A stretch of DNA of 64,000 nt, taken from assembly GCF_014333445.1 (NCBI RefSeq), contig NZ_JACRYU010000014.1:62001-126000 (forward strand), given 5' to 3'. The position numbers and the translations under genes were made by a program. The DNA comes from Terrisporobacter mayombei. Lineage in GTDB: Bacteria > Bacillota > Clostridia > Peptostreptococcales > Peptostreptococcaceae. The notes under the pieces are model-generated. The model was not told where the DNA came from and searched no databases. It worked only from the letters and a program-made list of their open reading frames with translations. Shown here in pieces: positions 1-8,572 of this stretch (position 1 is the first letter of the stretch; each line of letters starts with the position of its first letter).

Positions 1-1
1 T

Positions 2-328
2 ATTAAATCAGATTTAAATCCTAAAATAAATATAAACGATATCAATATAAGCAGTGATTATAAAGATGGAATATATGAAGGTACTGGCTATGGATACAGA
101 CCAGATCTTAAAGTTCTAGTGACGATAAAAGATGGATTAATAAAGGATATCTCAATAGTTAGTCATAATGAAGTAGGAGAAAAATTTTATAAACCAGCTT
201 TTGACTATATTCCTAAAAAAATAATAGATAAACAAACATATGATATTGATGCAGTAAGTGGTTCAACTTATTCTTCAAATGGTGTTATAGATGCTGTGAA
301 AAATGCCTTATCTAAAGCTAAAAAATAA
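2..328 (+). CDS. FMN-binding domain protein, C-terminal part
   Basis: The frame is open from the window edge, so the real start lies outside. The visible 108 residues form an FMN-binding (FMN_bind) domain: a DGIYEGTGYGYRP beginning, the strand LVTIKDGLIKDISIV, and the DAVSGSTYSSNGVIDAV motif, whose second Thr is the residue flavinylated through a phosphodiester bond in RnfG/NqrC-type proteins. Such domains are usually extracytoplasmic and serve electron transfer. Nothing upstream is visible, so I cannot say whether this is an Rnf-like subunit or a lipoprotein carrying a lone FMN_bind domain. A strong terminator follows the stop. Confidence 0.85.
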   Translation: MKSDLNPKININDINISSDYKDGIYEGTGYGYRPDLKVLVTIKDGLIKDISIVSHNEVGEKFYKPAFDYIPKKIIDKQTYDIDAVSGSTYSSNGVIDAVKNALSKAKK

Positions 329-379
329 CCGTATATAAATTAAAGCTATATTATCAGGATTAATTTATTCTTTAATTAT

Positions 380-415
380 AAAAGATGCTTGGTGTTAACA
401 CACCAAGCATCTTTT
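380..415 (+). terminator. Rho-independent terminator after FMN-binding gene
   Basis: A perfect 15-bp inverted repeat (AAAAGATGCTTGGTG with its complement) around a TTAA loop, 51 nt after the stop codon, ending in TTTT. Confidence 0.85.
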
Positions 416-830
416 AGTTGTATGATTATTATATAATATTTTAACCTAAAATAAACTATAATTCTCTAATAAAACCGTACTCCGTTACTTAGGATACTGT
501 TCACTACTATTTATCCTAAACATTATAATCATTTATCTCATTTATATTTAAATCTACATTTATCTTATTTATTTTATCCTATTTTTATGATTGTGTGCTA
601 AAAGACAAAATAAAAGGAACTACTGAACCATAACATCTAACAATTCCAACTATTCTAGGTTTCAATGTTTATCTAAGTTTTATAATCTAGTCATATTGAA
701 ATAAAAGTAAACACTAATATTTTAGTAATCACTTGAGATTTTTTTCTACATTTTACATGTGTCCTCTTTTTTATATTAGTTGTAATTAATATCGTAAACT
801 AAGAAAAATAAATGGAAATATTATGTAGTA
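416..830. other. Intergenic stretch without a gene
   Basis: About 415 nt of AT-rich sequence with stops in all frames. A short minus-strand stretch near 590-660 reads like a membrane-protein scrap but is too short and broken to assign. I see no RNA motif here. Confidence 0.5.
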
Positions 831-1124
831 CTAAGCAAATATAGCTAAAATTATAAACGTCATTATAAATATAGTACAAGCAGGTGGATCTATATGACTA
901 TCACAATAACTATTAAATGTCTTAGTAAAAAAGTCTCCTAATAGTGAACATAAAATAGCAACTATTATTCCTACTGTAGGATTTCCTGACAGTACAAATG
1001 CATTTGCAGCTGGCAAAGTTATATGATGAGTTGTTGGTACCACCGTTCCAAATTGCGCAAATATTAAAGTTATTGCACTAATAGCAAAGCATAGTGATGG
1101 AATAAACTTTTTGGTAATGTATTT
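831..1124 (-). pseudogene. C-terminal remnant of a multi-pass membrane protein
   Basis: An open frame of 97 codons with no credible start: it runs up to a TGA at about 1125, and the DNA above it is not coding. It encodes three hydrophobic stretches, including FVLSGNPTVGIIVAILCSLL and the tail CTIFIMTFIILAIFA, with the motif PTTHHITLPAANAF between the first two. A GTG at 1043 gives a 70-residue product, but no ribosome binding site precedes it. I read it as the decayed 3' end of a transporter-like integral membrane gene; the family is not recognised. Confidence 0.5.
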
Positions 1125-1184
1125 TCAACTTTGTTATACCCTGTATATCCATCAGTTTGAAGATATCTAAAATAATCACCTAAG

Positions 1185-1217
1185 AATGCTGTCTACACTT
1201 CACATACAGACAGCATT
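1185..1217 (-). terminator. Terminator of the two-component operon
   Basis: Ten-bp inverted repeat (AATGCTGTCT / AGACAGCATT) just after the last gene of the minus-strand operon starting at 3560. Confidence 0.75.
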
Positions 1218-1225
1218 TATAATCA

Positions 1226-1798
1226 TTATTGATGCAACAATTTATTTCCCTTTTCACATATTTTATAAATTTCATCATATTTTTCTTCTATTAGTTGTAT
1301 TACCTTCTCTGTTTGCTTTTTTACCGTTTTTTTATACACAAAATATGGGATTATCCAGCCAATGAAACCTGGTATTGCAAGCAAAATACACAAAACAATA
1401 TGTGGTGGCTGTGCCGTTACAGCAAAAACTGAACCTGCCATAAATGAGGTTCCCAAAATTACGATAACAAGCGCGTATATAGTTGCCGCAGAAGTTTTTG
1501 ATTTTTCTAATTCTTCTATTTCATTTACACACGCTTCAAAATTCCTCTGAAGTCTGGTAAGTTCCATTTTATTAGAAATCTTTCGGTTTCGTTTCAATCG
1601 TATTACGATTTTCTTCTGGTATGGTGAAGGGATATTCTTCACTGGATTTTCATAAATATTTCCATTTAATTTTTCATCCAGCTCCCATCCGAAATTTTCA
1701 TATGCATCAAAAATAAATGAAGCTTTACTACTCTCGGCAATCACTTCTTTGTATTCATACCCGACAAATTCTTTCTGATTTTTTTCTATTTTATCCAT
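1226..1798 (-). CDS. Two-TM protein of a two-component operon, unknown function
   Basis: About 190 residues. The N-terminal half is soluble and charged, with a predicted helix around the EACVNEIEELEKSK segment. Two membrane helices follow (about residues 105-125 and 132-153), then a basic helical C-terminus. I place the start at 1798, where ATG overlaps the kinase stop (TAATG) and a GGAGG lies 9 nt upstream; the alternative ATG at 1807 sits directly on that Shine-Dalgarno. The overlap implies translational coupling to the kinase, so it is probably an accessory or output membrane protein of that system. Family not recognised. Confidence 0.75.
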   Translation of the reverse strand: MDKIEKNQKEFVGYEYKEVIAESSKASFIFDAYENFGWELDEKLNGNIYENPVKNIPSPYQKKIVIRLKRNRKISNKMELTRLQRNFEACVNEIEELEKSKTSAATIYALVIVILGTSFMAGSVFAVTAQPPHIVLCILLAIPGFIGWIIPYFVYKKTVKKQTEKVIQLIEEKYDEIYKICEKGNKLLHQ

Positions 1799-2892
1799 TA
1801 TTGCCATCCTCCACTCACATTATTAGCAGTATCAGCTGAAGGTAATGTAATGGTAAAGGTACTTCCCTTTCCCTCCTCACTAGAAACATGAATCTCTACA
1901 TCCAAGAGCTCTATTACCCTCTTTACCATAGCCAGCCCAAGACCATTTCCTTCTTTTGAATGGGATGTATCTCCTTGATAAAACTTATCAAATATATGTT
2001 TCACGCTTTCGCTACTCATACCGCATCCTGTATCTGAAACTGACACCTGAATTTCATTATTCTTTGATATCTGTCTAATGGCAACAGTTCCACCTGGTTC
2101 TGTGAACTTAATCGCATTGGACAGCAGATTGTTCCATACCAGTTCCAAAAGACTTTCATCAGCTCTTACCATAGCCACATCTTCCATCTCTATTTCTAAC
2201 TCAATTTCCTTTTCTTCCCATGCATCTTCAAACAAAATTGCACACTCACATAACTGTCTGCATACATCATAGGCTTCCACTTCCGGAGTAATTGTCTGAT
2301 TTTCCAACTTATTTAATTTTAAAATATTGCTGATTAAATTGGATAATCTTACAGAGGCATCTATGATCGACTGTGCATATTCTTTTCTTTGTTCCTCTGT
2401 AATTTTATCCATCTTAATCAATTCCGCATAGTTTTTGATGATTGCAATCGGTGTCTTCATTTCATGGGATACATTAGACACGAAATCCGTTTTTAATGTT
2501 TCAATACTTCCCAATTCTTCTACCATTTTATTAAAATCCAAAATCATACCATCTAGATAATCCAATTTATCAGAAGTATTTAGTGTGGGAATATACACCG
2601 AAAAATCACCATTTGCTACTATTCTTGTAGCTTTTGCCAGATTTTGCATAGGCTCCTCATAAGTAGCCATTATCTTTCTTCTTGTAAACAAAGTAAGTCC
2701 TACAGCAACAACTACCCAATATGCCACCGGTACAATAACCTGAATTACCTTGCTCCAATTTTCCCTATTTGAAAGTATAATAAGACCTGTATGGACACCA
2801 CACATCAGCAAAAGAACTATGAGATAGGTAACAAAAAGAGAGGCTGGAAAACGGCTTTTCTTTACCCTTCTATAACCATTGCCTTTTCTCAT
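1798..2892 (-). CDS. Membrane sensor histidine kinase
   Basis: 364 residues. Two membrane helices (about 18-37 and 50-68) flank only a short external loop, followed by a HAMP-like linker, HisKA with the phospho-acceptor motif SNVSHEMKTPIAIIKN, and a HATPase domain with N-box (NNLLSNAIKF), G1 (DTGCGM) and G2 (GNGLGLAMV). The tiny sensor loop suggests intramembrane sensing of cell-envelope stress, as in VanS/BceS-type kinases (inference). ATG overlaps the regulator's TGA (ATGA), so the two are translationally coupled. Base composition is clearly richer in GC than the surrounding genes. Confidence 0.92.
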   Translation of the reverse strand: MRKGNGYRRVKKSRFPASLFVTYLIVLLLMCGVHTGLIILSNRENWSKVIQVIVPVAYWVVVAVGLTLFTRRKIMATYEEPMQNLAKATRIVANGDFSVYIPTLNTSDKLDYLDGMILDFNKMVEELGSIETLKTDFVSNVSHEMKTPIAIIKNYAELIKMDKITEEQRKEYAQSIIDASVRLSNLISNILKLNKLENQTITPEVEAYDVCRQLCECAILFEDAWEEKEIELEIEMEDVAMVRADESLLELVWNNLLSNAIKFTEPGGTVAIRQISKNNEIQVSVSDTGCGMSSESVKHIFDKFYQGDTSHSKEGNGLGLAMVKRVIELLDVEIHVSSEEGKGSTFTITLPSADTANNVSGGWQ

Positions 2893-3560
2893 AATAGCAC
2901 CACCTTGTATCCAAGTCCCCTCACCGTTACAATTTTAAAACCATCGCAATCCGATAACTTATCTCGAAGTTTCGTCACATAGACATCTACTGCTCGTAGG
3001 TTGGTAGCACTATCCACACCCCAGAACTCATCCATAAGCTGAGCCCTAGAGAATGTTTTTTTCGGATAAGAAAGCATTTTATAAATAATATTAAATTCCC
3101 TTGTCGTAAGGTTTACTTCCTCTCCGTCAATTTCTGCACTCATTCCGTCCGCATCTAACTCCAAATTCCCAATAGTCAGTTTTCGTTCCATTTCGATATT
3201 TGCCCTGCGAAGCAATGCCCTTACACGCAGCAACAGTTCATCCAATTCTACTGGTTTTACCATATAATCATCAATTCCAACTTGGAATCCTTTTTTCTTA
3301 GACGGCAAATCATCTTTCGCTGACATAAATAAAATTGGAATTGTTTTGTTTACCTGTCTCACTGTTTCTGCAAACTCAAATCCATCAATCTCCGGCATCA
3401 TAATGTCTGAAATAATCAATTCATAAATATGGTTATACATTTCACTATATGCCTCTTTTGCATTCAGGCACCCTTTTGCATGAAATCCACTATCATTCAG
3501 ATAGGTACATACAATCTGATTTAATTTAATATCATCTTCTACTACCAATATATTTATCAT
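2889..3560 (-). CDS. OmpR-family response regulator
   Basis: 223 residues from the ATG at 3560, which has AAGGA about 10 nt upstream; the frame runs open to 3638, but those 26 extra residues are not receiver-like. The receiver domain has the acidic pair VVEDD, phospho-acceptor Asp in LIISDIMMPEIDGFE, a Ser in LFMSAKDD and Lys in MVKP. The C-terminal winged helix (NLTTREFNIIYKML, VDVYVTKLRDKL, VRGLGYKVV) is OmpR/PhoB type. It would regulate transcription in response to the kinase encoded immediately downstream. The target is unknown, with the neighbouring 82-aa protein and epimerase genes as candidates. Confidence 0.93.
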   Translation of the reverse strand: MINILVVEDDIKLNQIVCTYLNDSGFHAKGCLNAKEAYSEMYNHIYELIISDIMMPEIDGFEFAETVRQVNKTIPILFMSAKDDLPSKKKGFQVGIDDYMVKPVELDELLLRVRALLRRANIEMERKLTIGNLELDADGMSAEIDGEEVNLTTREFNIIYKMLSYPKKTFSRAQLMDEFWGVDSATNLRAVDVYVTKLRDKLSDCDGFKIVTVRGLGYKVVLL

Positions 3561-3647
3561 TTTTGCTTCATCCTTATCACTGTAAAATTTATCTTTTAAT
3601 TTTTCATACAAACAGATTTCATGAATTCCTGTTGTCAAAATTATAAG

Positions 3648-3779
3648 TCACACTGCTATTAATGTAATTCCATTCATAAATATTTTCATTTCTTTCGACA
3701 GCCCAAAAGAAGCACGCATTGCAGTCTGTAATGATAAAATACAAACATACGCATCAATATATCTAATATTACGAATTGC
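3648..3779 (-). pseudogene. Short C-terminal membrane-protein remnant
   Basis: A 43-codon open frame without a start, ending in TGA, that reads IRYIDAYVCILSLQ ... FMNGITLIAV, a hydrophobic tail. It directly precedes the regulator gene and looks like the end of a deleted gene. No family is recognised; it may be chance. Confidence 0.3.
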
Positions 3780-3901
3780 CATAAGCAGTAGTGATTTCAA
3801 TTTTTATGCTTTTATCATATTGATTATATAAATCCTAATTTTATAAAAAGTATATACCGATAGTACATATGTTGTAAATCCTGAATACTACCTTCCCTCT
3901 G

Positions 3902-4150
3902 CTAGGATAATGAATTATATGAATTCTTTTCTCTTTCTGCTGCACTCGCTTCTTCTCTCTCCTGCTGTTCTTTTGCAAGTCTTTCTTTTGCTTCTTCTAC
4001 AGACTCTCCTTCTTTTGTCAGAAAGTTATCTACAAACTTGTCTGCAATTTTATTGAATCCGCCAACTACACCATTTTCAATTTTTTTATATCTACCAACT
4101 ACACCTTCCGCAATTTTTTCATTTACTTTTACTAATTTTGATTTTGCCAT
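3902..4150 (-). CDS. Small charged helical protein, unknown function
   Basis: 82 residues with a strong AAGGAGG 8 nt before ATG. The sequence is soluble and helical: KVNEKIAEGVVGRYKKIENGVVGGFNKIADKFVDNFL followed by a Lys/Glu-rich tail (EEAKERLAKEQQEREEASAAEREK). The VVG(R/G)(Y/F)(K/N)KI element occurs twice, suggesting an internal repeat. Similar tiny proteins occur in many Firmicutes, but I cannot name a function. It shares the less AT-rich composition of the neighbouring two-component genes. Confidence 0.75.
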   Translation of the reverse strand: MAKSKLVKVNEKIAEGVVGRYKKIENGVVGGFNKIADKFVDNFLTKEGESVEEAKERLAKEQQEREEASAAEREKNSYNSLS

Positions 4151-4261
4151 ATTTGTTAACCTCCTTAAATTTGTTTCATTTAATGATATAATAGTACTAA
4201 TCCATTATTTAAGTAATGTTTGACTTTTGTTTACAAAATATTAATTCATCAATTTTTATCT

Positions 4262-5290
4262 TTAATTTGTTGCAATTGCAATTTTCCCTTCCTGCTTCAA
4301 CCAAACTGCTTCATCATGCAATGTTTCTTCATAGGAACGTGTCTTATAACCAAGTTCTGTTCTAGCCTTAGAGTAGTCAAAGCTATTATTTCTTTGCAAG
4401 TTATATACAGAGAATGTTGTCATCATCGGTTTTGTTCCTTTTTTAGCAGCTTGTTTTTCCATAATTTTTGCTAAAAATTTTGCGATGCTAAGTGGAATAT
4501 AAACACGAATTGATTTACATCCCAAATCTTTATTTAACATTGTACACATTTCTTTTAAAGTCACTTCCTCATTTGCAAGGATATAACACTCGCCTTTACG
4601 TCCCTTGTCTGCTGCTGCGATACAGCCATCTGCCAAATCACGAACATCACACAGGTTAAAAGACCCCTGCATACCCACTGGCATTTCACCGTTAATAATT
4701 TGGATGATCGTTCCTGTCGTTTCACCAACTGCATAATCATTCGGCCCCAAAATTCCACTTGGATGAACCACACACGCATTTAATCCACGATTTTTTACTG
4801 CATTCAATACTTCCTTTGTTGCCATCGCTTTTGTACGGCTGTACCATCCAACCACTTTATCCGGATCAAATTCATTCACTTCTTTAATACGCTCTCCCTT
4901 AGGTAGTTCTGGAATCGCTCCTGTGGAACTTACATATACCATTTTCTCGCACTCTTCGTGTTCCATGCATTTTTCAATCATATTTTTTGTTCCTCCAACA
5001 TTCACATCTACCAACTTCTGATTAAATTCTGGATTTACTGTAACCATGCTTGCCACATGAAGAACAATTGTTTTTATTCCCTTTTGCACTGTAAAAAATG
5101 GTTCTAACGAATCAAAGTTACACAGATCCCCTTCTATCACTTCAACTTCTTTCGGAATATACTTTATTGCCGGATCATTTGGCAATACAAGTACCCTGAC
5201 CTTTTCTCCTCTTTCTAAAAGTTGTCTGCAAACATTACTTCCTAAAAATCCCGCTGCACCTGTTACTAAATATAATGTATTACTCATCAT
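4262..5290 (-). CDS. NAD(P)-dependent epimerase/dihydroflavonol-4-reductase family protein
   Basis: 342 residues. N-terminal Rossmann motif TGAAGFLGS (GxxGxxG), a conserved acidic DLCNFDSL segment, HVASMV (cofactor loop), the catalytic triad VSSTGAI ... YSRTKAMA (Ser, YxxxK), and HPSGILGPNDY. This is an extended short-chain dehydrogenase acting on a sugar-nucleotide, sterol-like or small carbonyl substrate; the substrate cannot be read from sequence. Start at the first of two ATGs (5290 or 5287), with AGGGGC upstream. Its composition matches the block at 1.2-4.2 kb, and it may have arrived with it. Confidence 0.88.
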   Translation of the reverse strand: MMSNTLYLVTGAAGFLGSNVCRQLLERGEKVRVLVLPNDPAIKYIPKEVEVIEGDLCNFDSLEPFFTVQKGIKTIVLHVASMVTVNPEFNQKLVDVNVGGTKNMIEKCMEHEECEKMVYVSSTGAIPELPKGERIKEVNEFDPDKVVGWYSRTKAMATKEVLNAVKNRGLNACVVHPSGILGPNDYAVGETTGTIIQIINGEMPVGMQGSFNLCDVRDLADGCIAAADKGRKGECYILANEEVTLKEMCTMLNKDLGCKSIRVYIPLSIAKFLAKIMEKQAAKKGTKPMMTTFSVYNLQRNNSFDYSKARTELGYKTRSYEETLHDEAVWLKQEGKIAIATN

Positions 5291-5399
5291 TTTCTGCCCC
5301 TTTATATCATAATTATTTGTTCTTTATTATGACTAAAGAATATATTTTAATTGTTTTTTCTTTATTTAAAAATTGTTTAAGAATTGTTAATTTAAAATA

Positions 5400-5433
5400 A
5401 AAAACACATCGACAAAATTGTCAATGTGTTTTT
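5400..5433 (-). terminator. Terminator-like hairpin beside the old ssrA-end copy
   Basis: Inverted repeat AAACACAT..GACAA with complement, followed by T-rich sequence on both strands. Its position next to the repeat at 5441 mirrors the ssrA terminators at 17.11 and 37.2 kb. Confidence 0.6.
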
Positions 5434-5440
5434 CCTTGAT

Positions 5441-5485
5441 TTAAATGGCGGAGATGATTCAAATAAATCATACCCACGATTTATA
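5441..5485. repeat. Degenerate copy of the ssrA 3' end (old attachment-site remnant)
   Basis: AAATGGCGGAGATGA differs from the ssrA-end core GAATGGTGGAGATGA in two positions. Similarity to the attL copy at 17158 continues to the right (about 18 of 26, including the shared AATC, CCAC and ATTTA blocks). Similarity on that side means it resembles an element end rather than chance ssrA similarity. I infer the left end of an older element inserted at the same gene. Confidence 0.5.
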
Positions 5486-5493
5486 TTATAATA

Positions 5494-6846
5494 TTATCTT
5501 AATTCTGGCCAGTATCCTTTATTAACTTCTATCATATCATCTAAAATAGCTTTAGCAACACTCATACTTGGAACAGTTTTATTTAATGTAAATGCTTGTA
5601 ATGCTTTTTCATAGCTATTTTCAATACATGCTTCTACTATTAATTTTTCACTGTTAAGTTGTTGCATCATTAATCCTTGTTGGAATAGAGGTATTGGACC
5701 TCTAGCTATAACTTCTGGACCATCTTTTCCTATGTATGCTGGAAGTTCTACCATTGCATCATATGGCATGTTTGGTATAGCTCCACGATTTTCAGTTATA
5801 ACTAGGAAACGAGCATGTGTATCATTTTTGATTGCAACTGCTAAATCACTAATCCAGTCTCCATGTGATCCTGCGTAGAATGCTTTTTGTGATATTTCAC
5901 CTGTTTTTAAGTAGTGGTCTACCCCTTCAAATAAGTCTTTTTCACGACTCTCCATAACTTCATTTGCACGAGTACGCTCTATATTTGAATGTTCTACAGT
6001 TTCCTTGCTTAAAAGATAGTATGTTAAGTAAGTGTTTGGTAAGTATTCAGGGAAGCTTTCTAACATTGTGTAGACAGATTTCCAAACATGGTTCCAACTA
6101 CTTACAGCGTGACGATTACCTACACTTTGAGCTTTCTTTATTCTCTCAATATAAGATTCAGGTAGTAATATTTCATGTTTTTTTATGTATTCTTTGATTT
6201 CTCTCATTATATCTCTACCTTTGTAATCTATTGATGTAAACCATCCAAAGTGATTTAAACCAAAGTAGTCATAACGTATATTATGAACATCTTTTATATT
6301 TAATGATTCAGCTATAATATCTATAATGGCTATTGGCATATCACATATATTTATAATTCTTGCATTTGGTCTTAATTTACGGCAAGCTTCTGAAACAATT
6401 GCAGCTGGGTTAGAGTAATTTAATATCCAGTGATCTTTCTTAGCATATTTTTCTACATCATCTATAAGTTTTATCATTGGGTTGATTGTACGTAATCCAT
6501 ATGCCATACCTCCGCAACCACAAGTTTCTTGACCTACACATCCATGTTTTAATGGTATTTTTTCATCTTGCTCACGCATTTCGTACTTACCAACACGCAT
6601 TTGTGCAAATATGAATGTAGCATCTGTATAAGCTTCTTCCACATCATTTGTTACAGTTAATTTAACATCTGTTTTAACATCTTCTCTTAATATCCATTCA
6701 ACAACAACAGCTACCTTATCTTGACGCTCTTTATCAATATCAAATAAACGAATTTCATCTAATTCTAACTCTTTTGCTCTTTGTGCAATTGACTTAATAA
6801 TACCTGGAGTAAATGTACTTCCTCCACCAACAACAGTAATAATCAT
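5494..6846 (-). CDS. malA: GH4 6-phospho-alpha-glucosidase (maltose-6'-phosphate type)
   Basis: 450 residues, the usual length of GlvA/MalA. The Rossmann start VVGGGSTFTPGI binds NAD+. Conserved GH4 elements are FAQMRVGKYEMREQDEKIPLKHG, the metal-binding Cys region (NICDMPIAI) with the downstream His (HFGWFT), and GCVGQETCGCGG. The enzyme needs NAD+ and a divalent metal and cleaves the phosphorylated disaccharide delivered by the PTS. The CDMP motif favours alpha-glucosides over beta (family knowledge). It is the last gene of the PTS operon, 48 nt after EIIBC, with a GAGGAGG binding site. Confidence 0.88.
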   Translation of the reverse strand: MIITVVGGGSTFTPGIIKSIAQRAKELELDEIRLFDIDKERQDKVAVVVEWILREDVKTDVKLTVTNDVEEAYTDATFIFAQMRVGKYEMREQDEKIPLKHGCVGQETCGCGGMAYGLRTINPMIKLIDDVEKYAKKDHWILNYSNPAAIVSEACRKLRPNARIINICDMPIAIIDIIAESLNIKDVHNIRYDYFGLNHFGWFTSIDYKGRDIMREIKEYIKKHEILLPESYIERIKKAQSVGNRHAVSSWNHVWKSVYTMLESFPEYLPNTYLTYYLLSKETVEHSNIERTRANEVMESREKDLFEGVDHYLKTGEISQKAFYAGSHGDWISDLAVAIKNDTHARFLVITENRGAIPNMPYDAMVELPAYIGKDGPEVIARGPIPLFQQGLMMQQLNSEKLIVEACIENSYEKALQAFTLNKTVPSMSVAKAILDDMIEVNKGYWPELR

Positions 6847-6894
6847 AATATTTTATCCTCCTCTGTTATATTTATATCTTAATAAAATTTATAT

Positions 6895-8445
6895 TTAGCA
6901 TACCTCTAGATAATCTTCCACTGCACGTCTCACATCTGGTACATGAAGTCCAAAAATTATTTGTATATCTTTTCCTTTTTTAACAATGCCACTATTTGGT
7001 GTTAAGTTAATTACATCTTCATTAATCTTACTTTCATCTTTTACATTAACACGTAATCTAGTGATACAATTTTCTACTGTATTAATATTTTCTTTTCCAC
7101 CTAATCCATTGACTATATTTTCTATATCTTTATCTAAATTAATTTTTTGTGCTTTTTCTTTATCTGTAATAGTACCATCATCTTCACGACCTGGTGTTTT
7201 GTAGTTAAACTTCTTAATTAAGAAACTAAATACTACAAAGTATACAATGATTTGTACAATTCCTAATATCATCATCACTGGCCAATGAGTTTTTTCTACA
7301 CCTACTGTAGTATTCATTATAATTGATACTAATAGATTTCCTCCACAAAATGCTGTAACATCAAATATTTTTAATAAGGCTATAAATAGTCCCGATATAG
7401 CTGCATGTACAACAAATAATAATGGCGCACAGAATACAAACATAAAGTCTAATGGTTCTGTTACAGATGCTAATGCTGCTGTAACTATTAATGGAATAAT
7501 AGCCGCTTTAACTTTTTTCTTATTATGCTTATACGCAGTATGAATAAATGCAGCTCCTATACCTATATAACCAAACATCTTTGTAAATCCAGTTGCCATG
7601 TAGTATATACTATCTGAGAAACGTTCAACTGGTAGATTCATTTCTGTCATAACTATTGCATACGCTCCTGCAACTGTTTGTGAACCAACTTGAAGTACTC
7701 CACCTAAATCAGAAAACTGGAATGGTGTATATATTAAATGGTGTAATCCTGTTGGAACTAATATTCTTTCTAAGAATCCATATAGGAATAAACCAAATGT
7801 ACCTGTATTCTTAATAACATTTGCAAGAGATGCAATTCCTTGTTGAGCTAAAGGCCATACAAAGTTCATAACTACACCGAATAAAATAGACATAAAGAAC
7901 ATACATATAAAACTAAAGTTTGCTCCAGAGTATATCTGTAAAGCTCCTTTAAATGTTTTTTGACTTGTACGATTAAACACGTATCCTGTTATACATCCTA
8001 AAATAATACCACCAAATACACTAGTGTCTACAACTTGAATACCTAAAATAGTAGCCTGCCCAGTTCCTATCAAACCAAGCATTTCACTTCCTTGTGCTAA
8101 CTGATCTAGTGAAGTTAACATAGTATTAGAAGCTGTAAGATATATAAAGTAACTCATAAATCCTATTAATGCGGCTTTATGTTTTTCTTTTTTTGCTAAT
8201 GCTGCTGGGATACCTATAGCAAATATCACTGAAAGGTTATTAATAATAGCCATTACACAGTTATAAATTAAATTTCCAAAGATTTGGATTGGTTCCCATT
8301 TTAAAAATGGAAGTAATCCTACTAACATATCATTTGTAAGTAATACACCTATTACCATTAATATACCTGCACTTGATAGATACATTAACGGTTGAACCAT
8401 TGCTTTTGCAAATGTTTCTAATCCTCCAAGTATTTTTTCTTTCAC
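6895..8445 (-). CDS. malP: PTS alpha-glucoside transporter, EIIBC component
   Basis: 516 residues. The N-terminal EIIC domain (about 1-410) has ten or so membrane helices and the substrate-loop elements GLHHLIYTPFQF and TEPLDFMFVF. After a linker, the C-terminal EIIB domain carries the phosphorylated cysteine in NCITRLRVNV. There is no fused EIIA; the separate EIIA lies upstream in the same operon. Length and domain order match MalP/GlvC. The start is GTG at 8445 after GAGGAGG. Substrate is probably maltose or another alpha-glucoside, judged from the adjacent GH4 enzyme. Confidence 0.9.
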   Translation of the reverse strand: MKEKILGGLETFAKAMVQPLMYLSSAGILMVIGVLLTNDMLVGLLPFLKWEPIQIFGNLIYNCVMAIINNLSVIFAIGIPAALAKKEKHKAALIGFMSYFIYLTASNTMLTSLDQLAQGSEMLGLIGTGQATILGIQVVDTSVFGGIILGCITGYVFNRTSQKTFKGALQIYSGANFSFICMFFMSILFGVVMNFVWPLAQQGIASLANVIKNTGTFGLFLYGFLERILVPTGLHHLIYTPFQFSDLGGVLQVGSQTVAGAYAIVMTEMNLPVERFSDSIYYMATGFTKMFGYIGIGAAFIHTAYKHNKKKVKAAIIPLIVTAALASVTEPLDFMFVFCAPLLFVVHAAISGLFIALLKIFDVTAFCGGNLLVSIIMNTTVGVEKTHWPVMMILGIVQIIVYFVVFSFLIKKFNYKTPGREDDGTITDKEKAQKINLDKDIENIVNGLGGKENINTVENCITRLRVNVKDESKINEDVINLTPNSGIVKKGKDIQIIFGLHVPDVRRAVEDYLEVC

Positions 8446-8495
8446 TCCTATACCTCCTCATAAAATTATATATTTTTTATCTTGTGCTAAAAAAA

Positions 8496-8563
8496 AGGAC
8501 CCAAAAAATACATATATAATATGTTAATTTTCTGGGTCTTGCCTGCATTACCAGTCACAATCC
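8496..8563 (-). promoter_or_regulatory. RAT antiterminator overlapping a terminator before EIIBC
   Basis: On the minus strand, 8563-8535 reads GGATTGTGACTGGTAATGC followed by AGGCAAGACC. This matches the ribonucleic antiterminator recognised by LicT/SacY proteins at all the usual conserved positions. Its 3' end (GACCC) is also the 5' arm of a terminator (GACCCAGA ... TTGGGTCC, then T7) ending near 8490. Binding of the neighbouring antiterminator protein would prevent termination and allow malP-malA expression. Confidence 0.9.
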
Positions 8564-8572
8564 ATTTTATTT

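Noticed and set aside
119..328. GTG at 119 as the start of a small complete gene
   Set aside because: The frame is open to the window edge, and the residues upstream belong to the FMN-binding domain, so the gene is simply cut by the window.
4561..4779. 72-codon minus-strand frame within the epimerase gene
   Set aside because: A different frame inside an intact conserved gene, without a start signal of its own.
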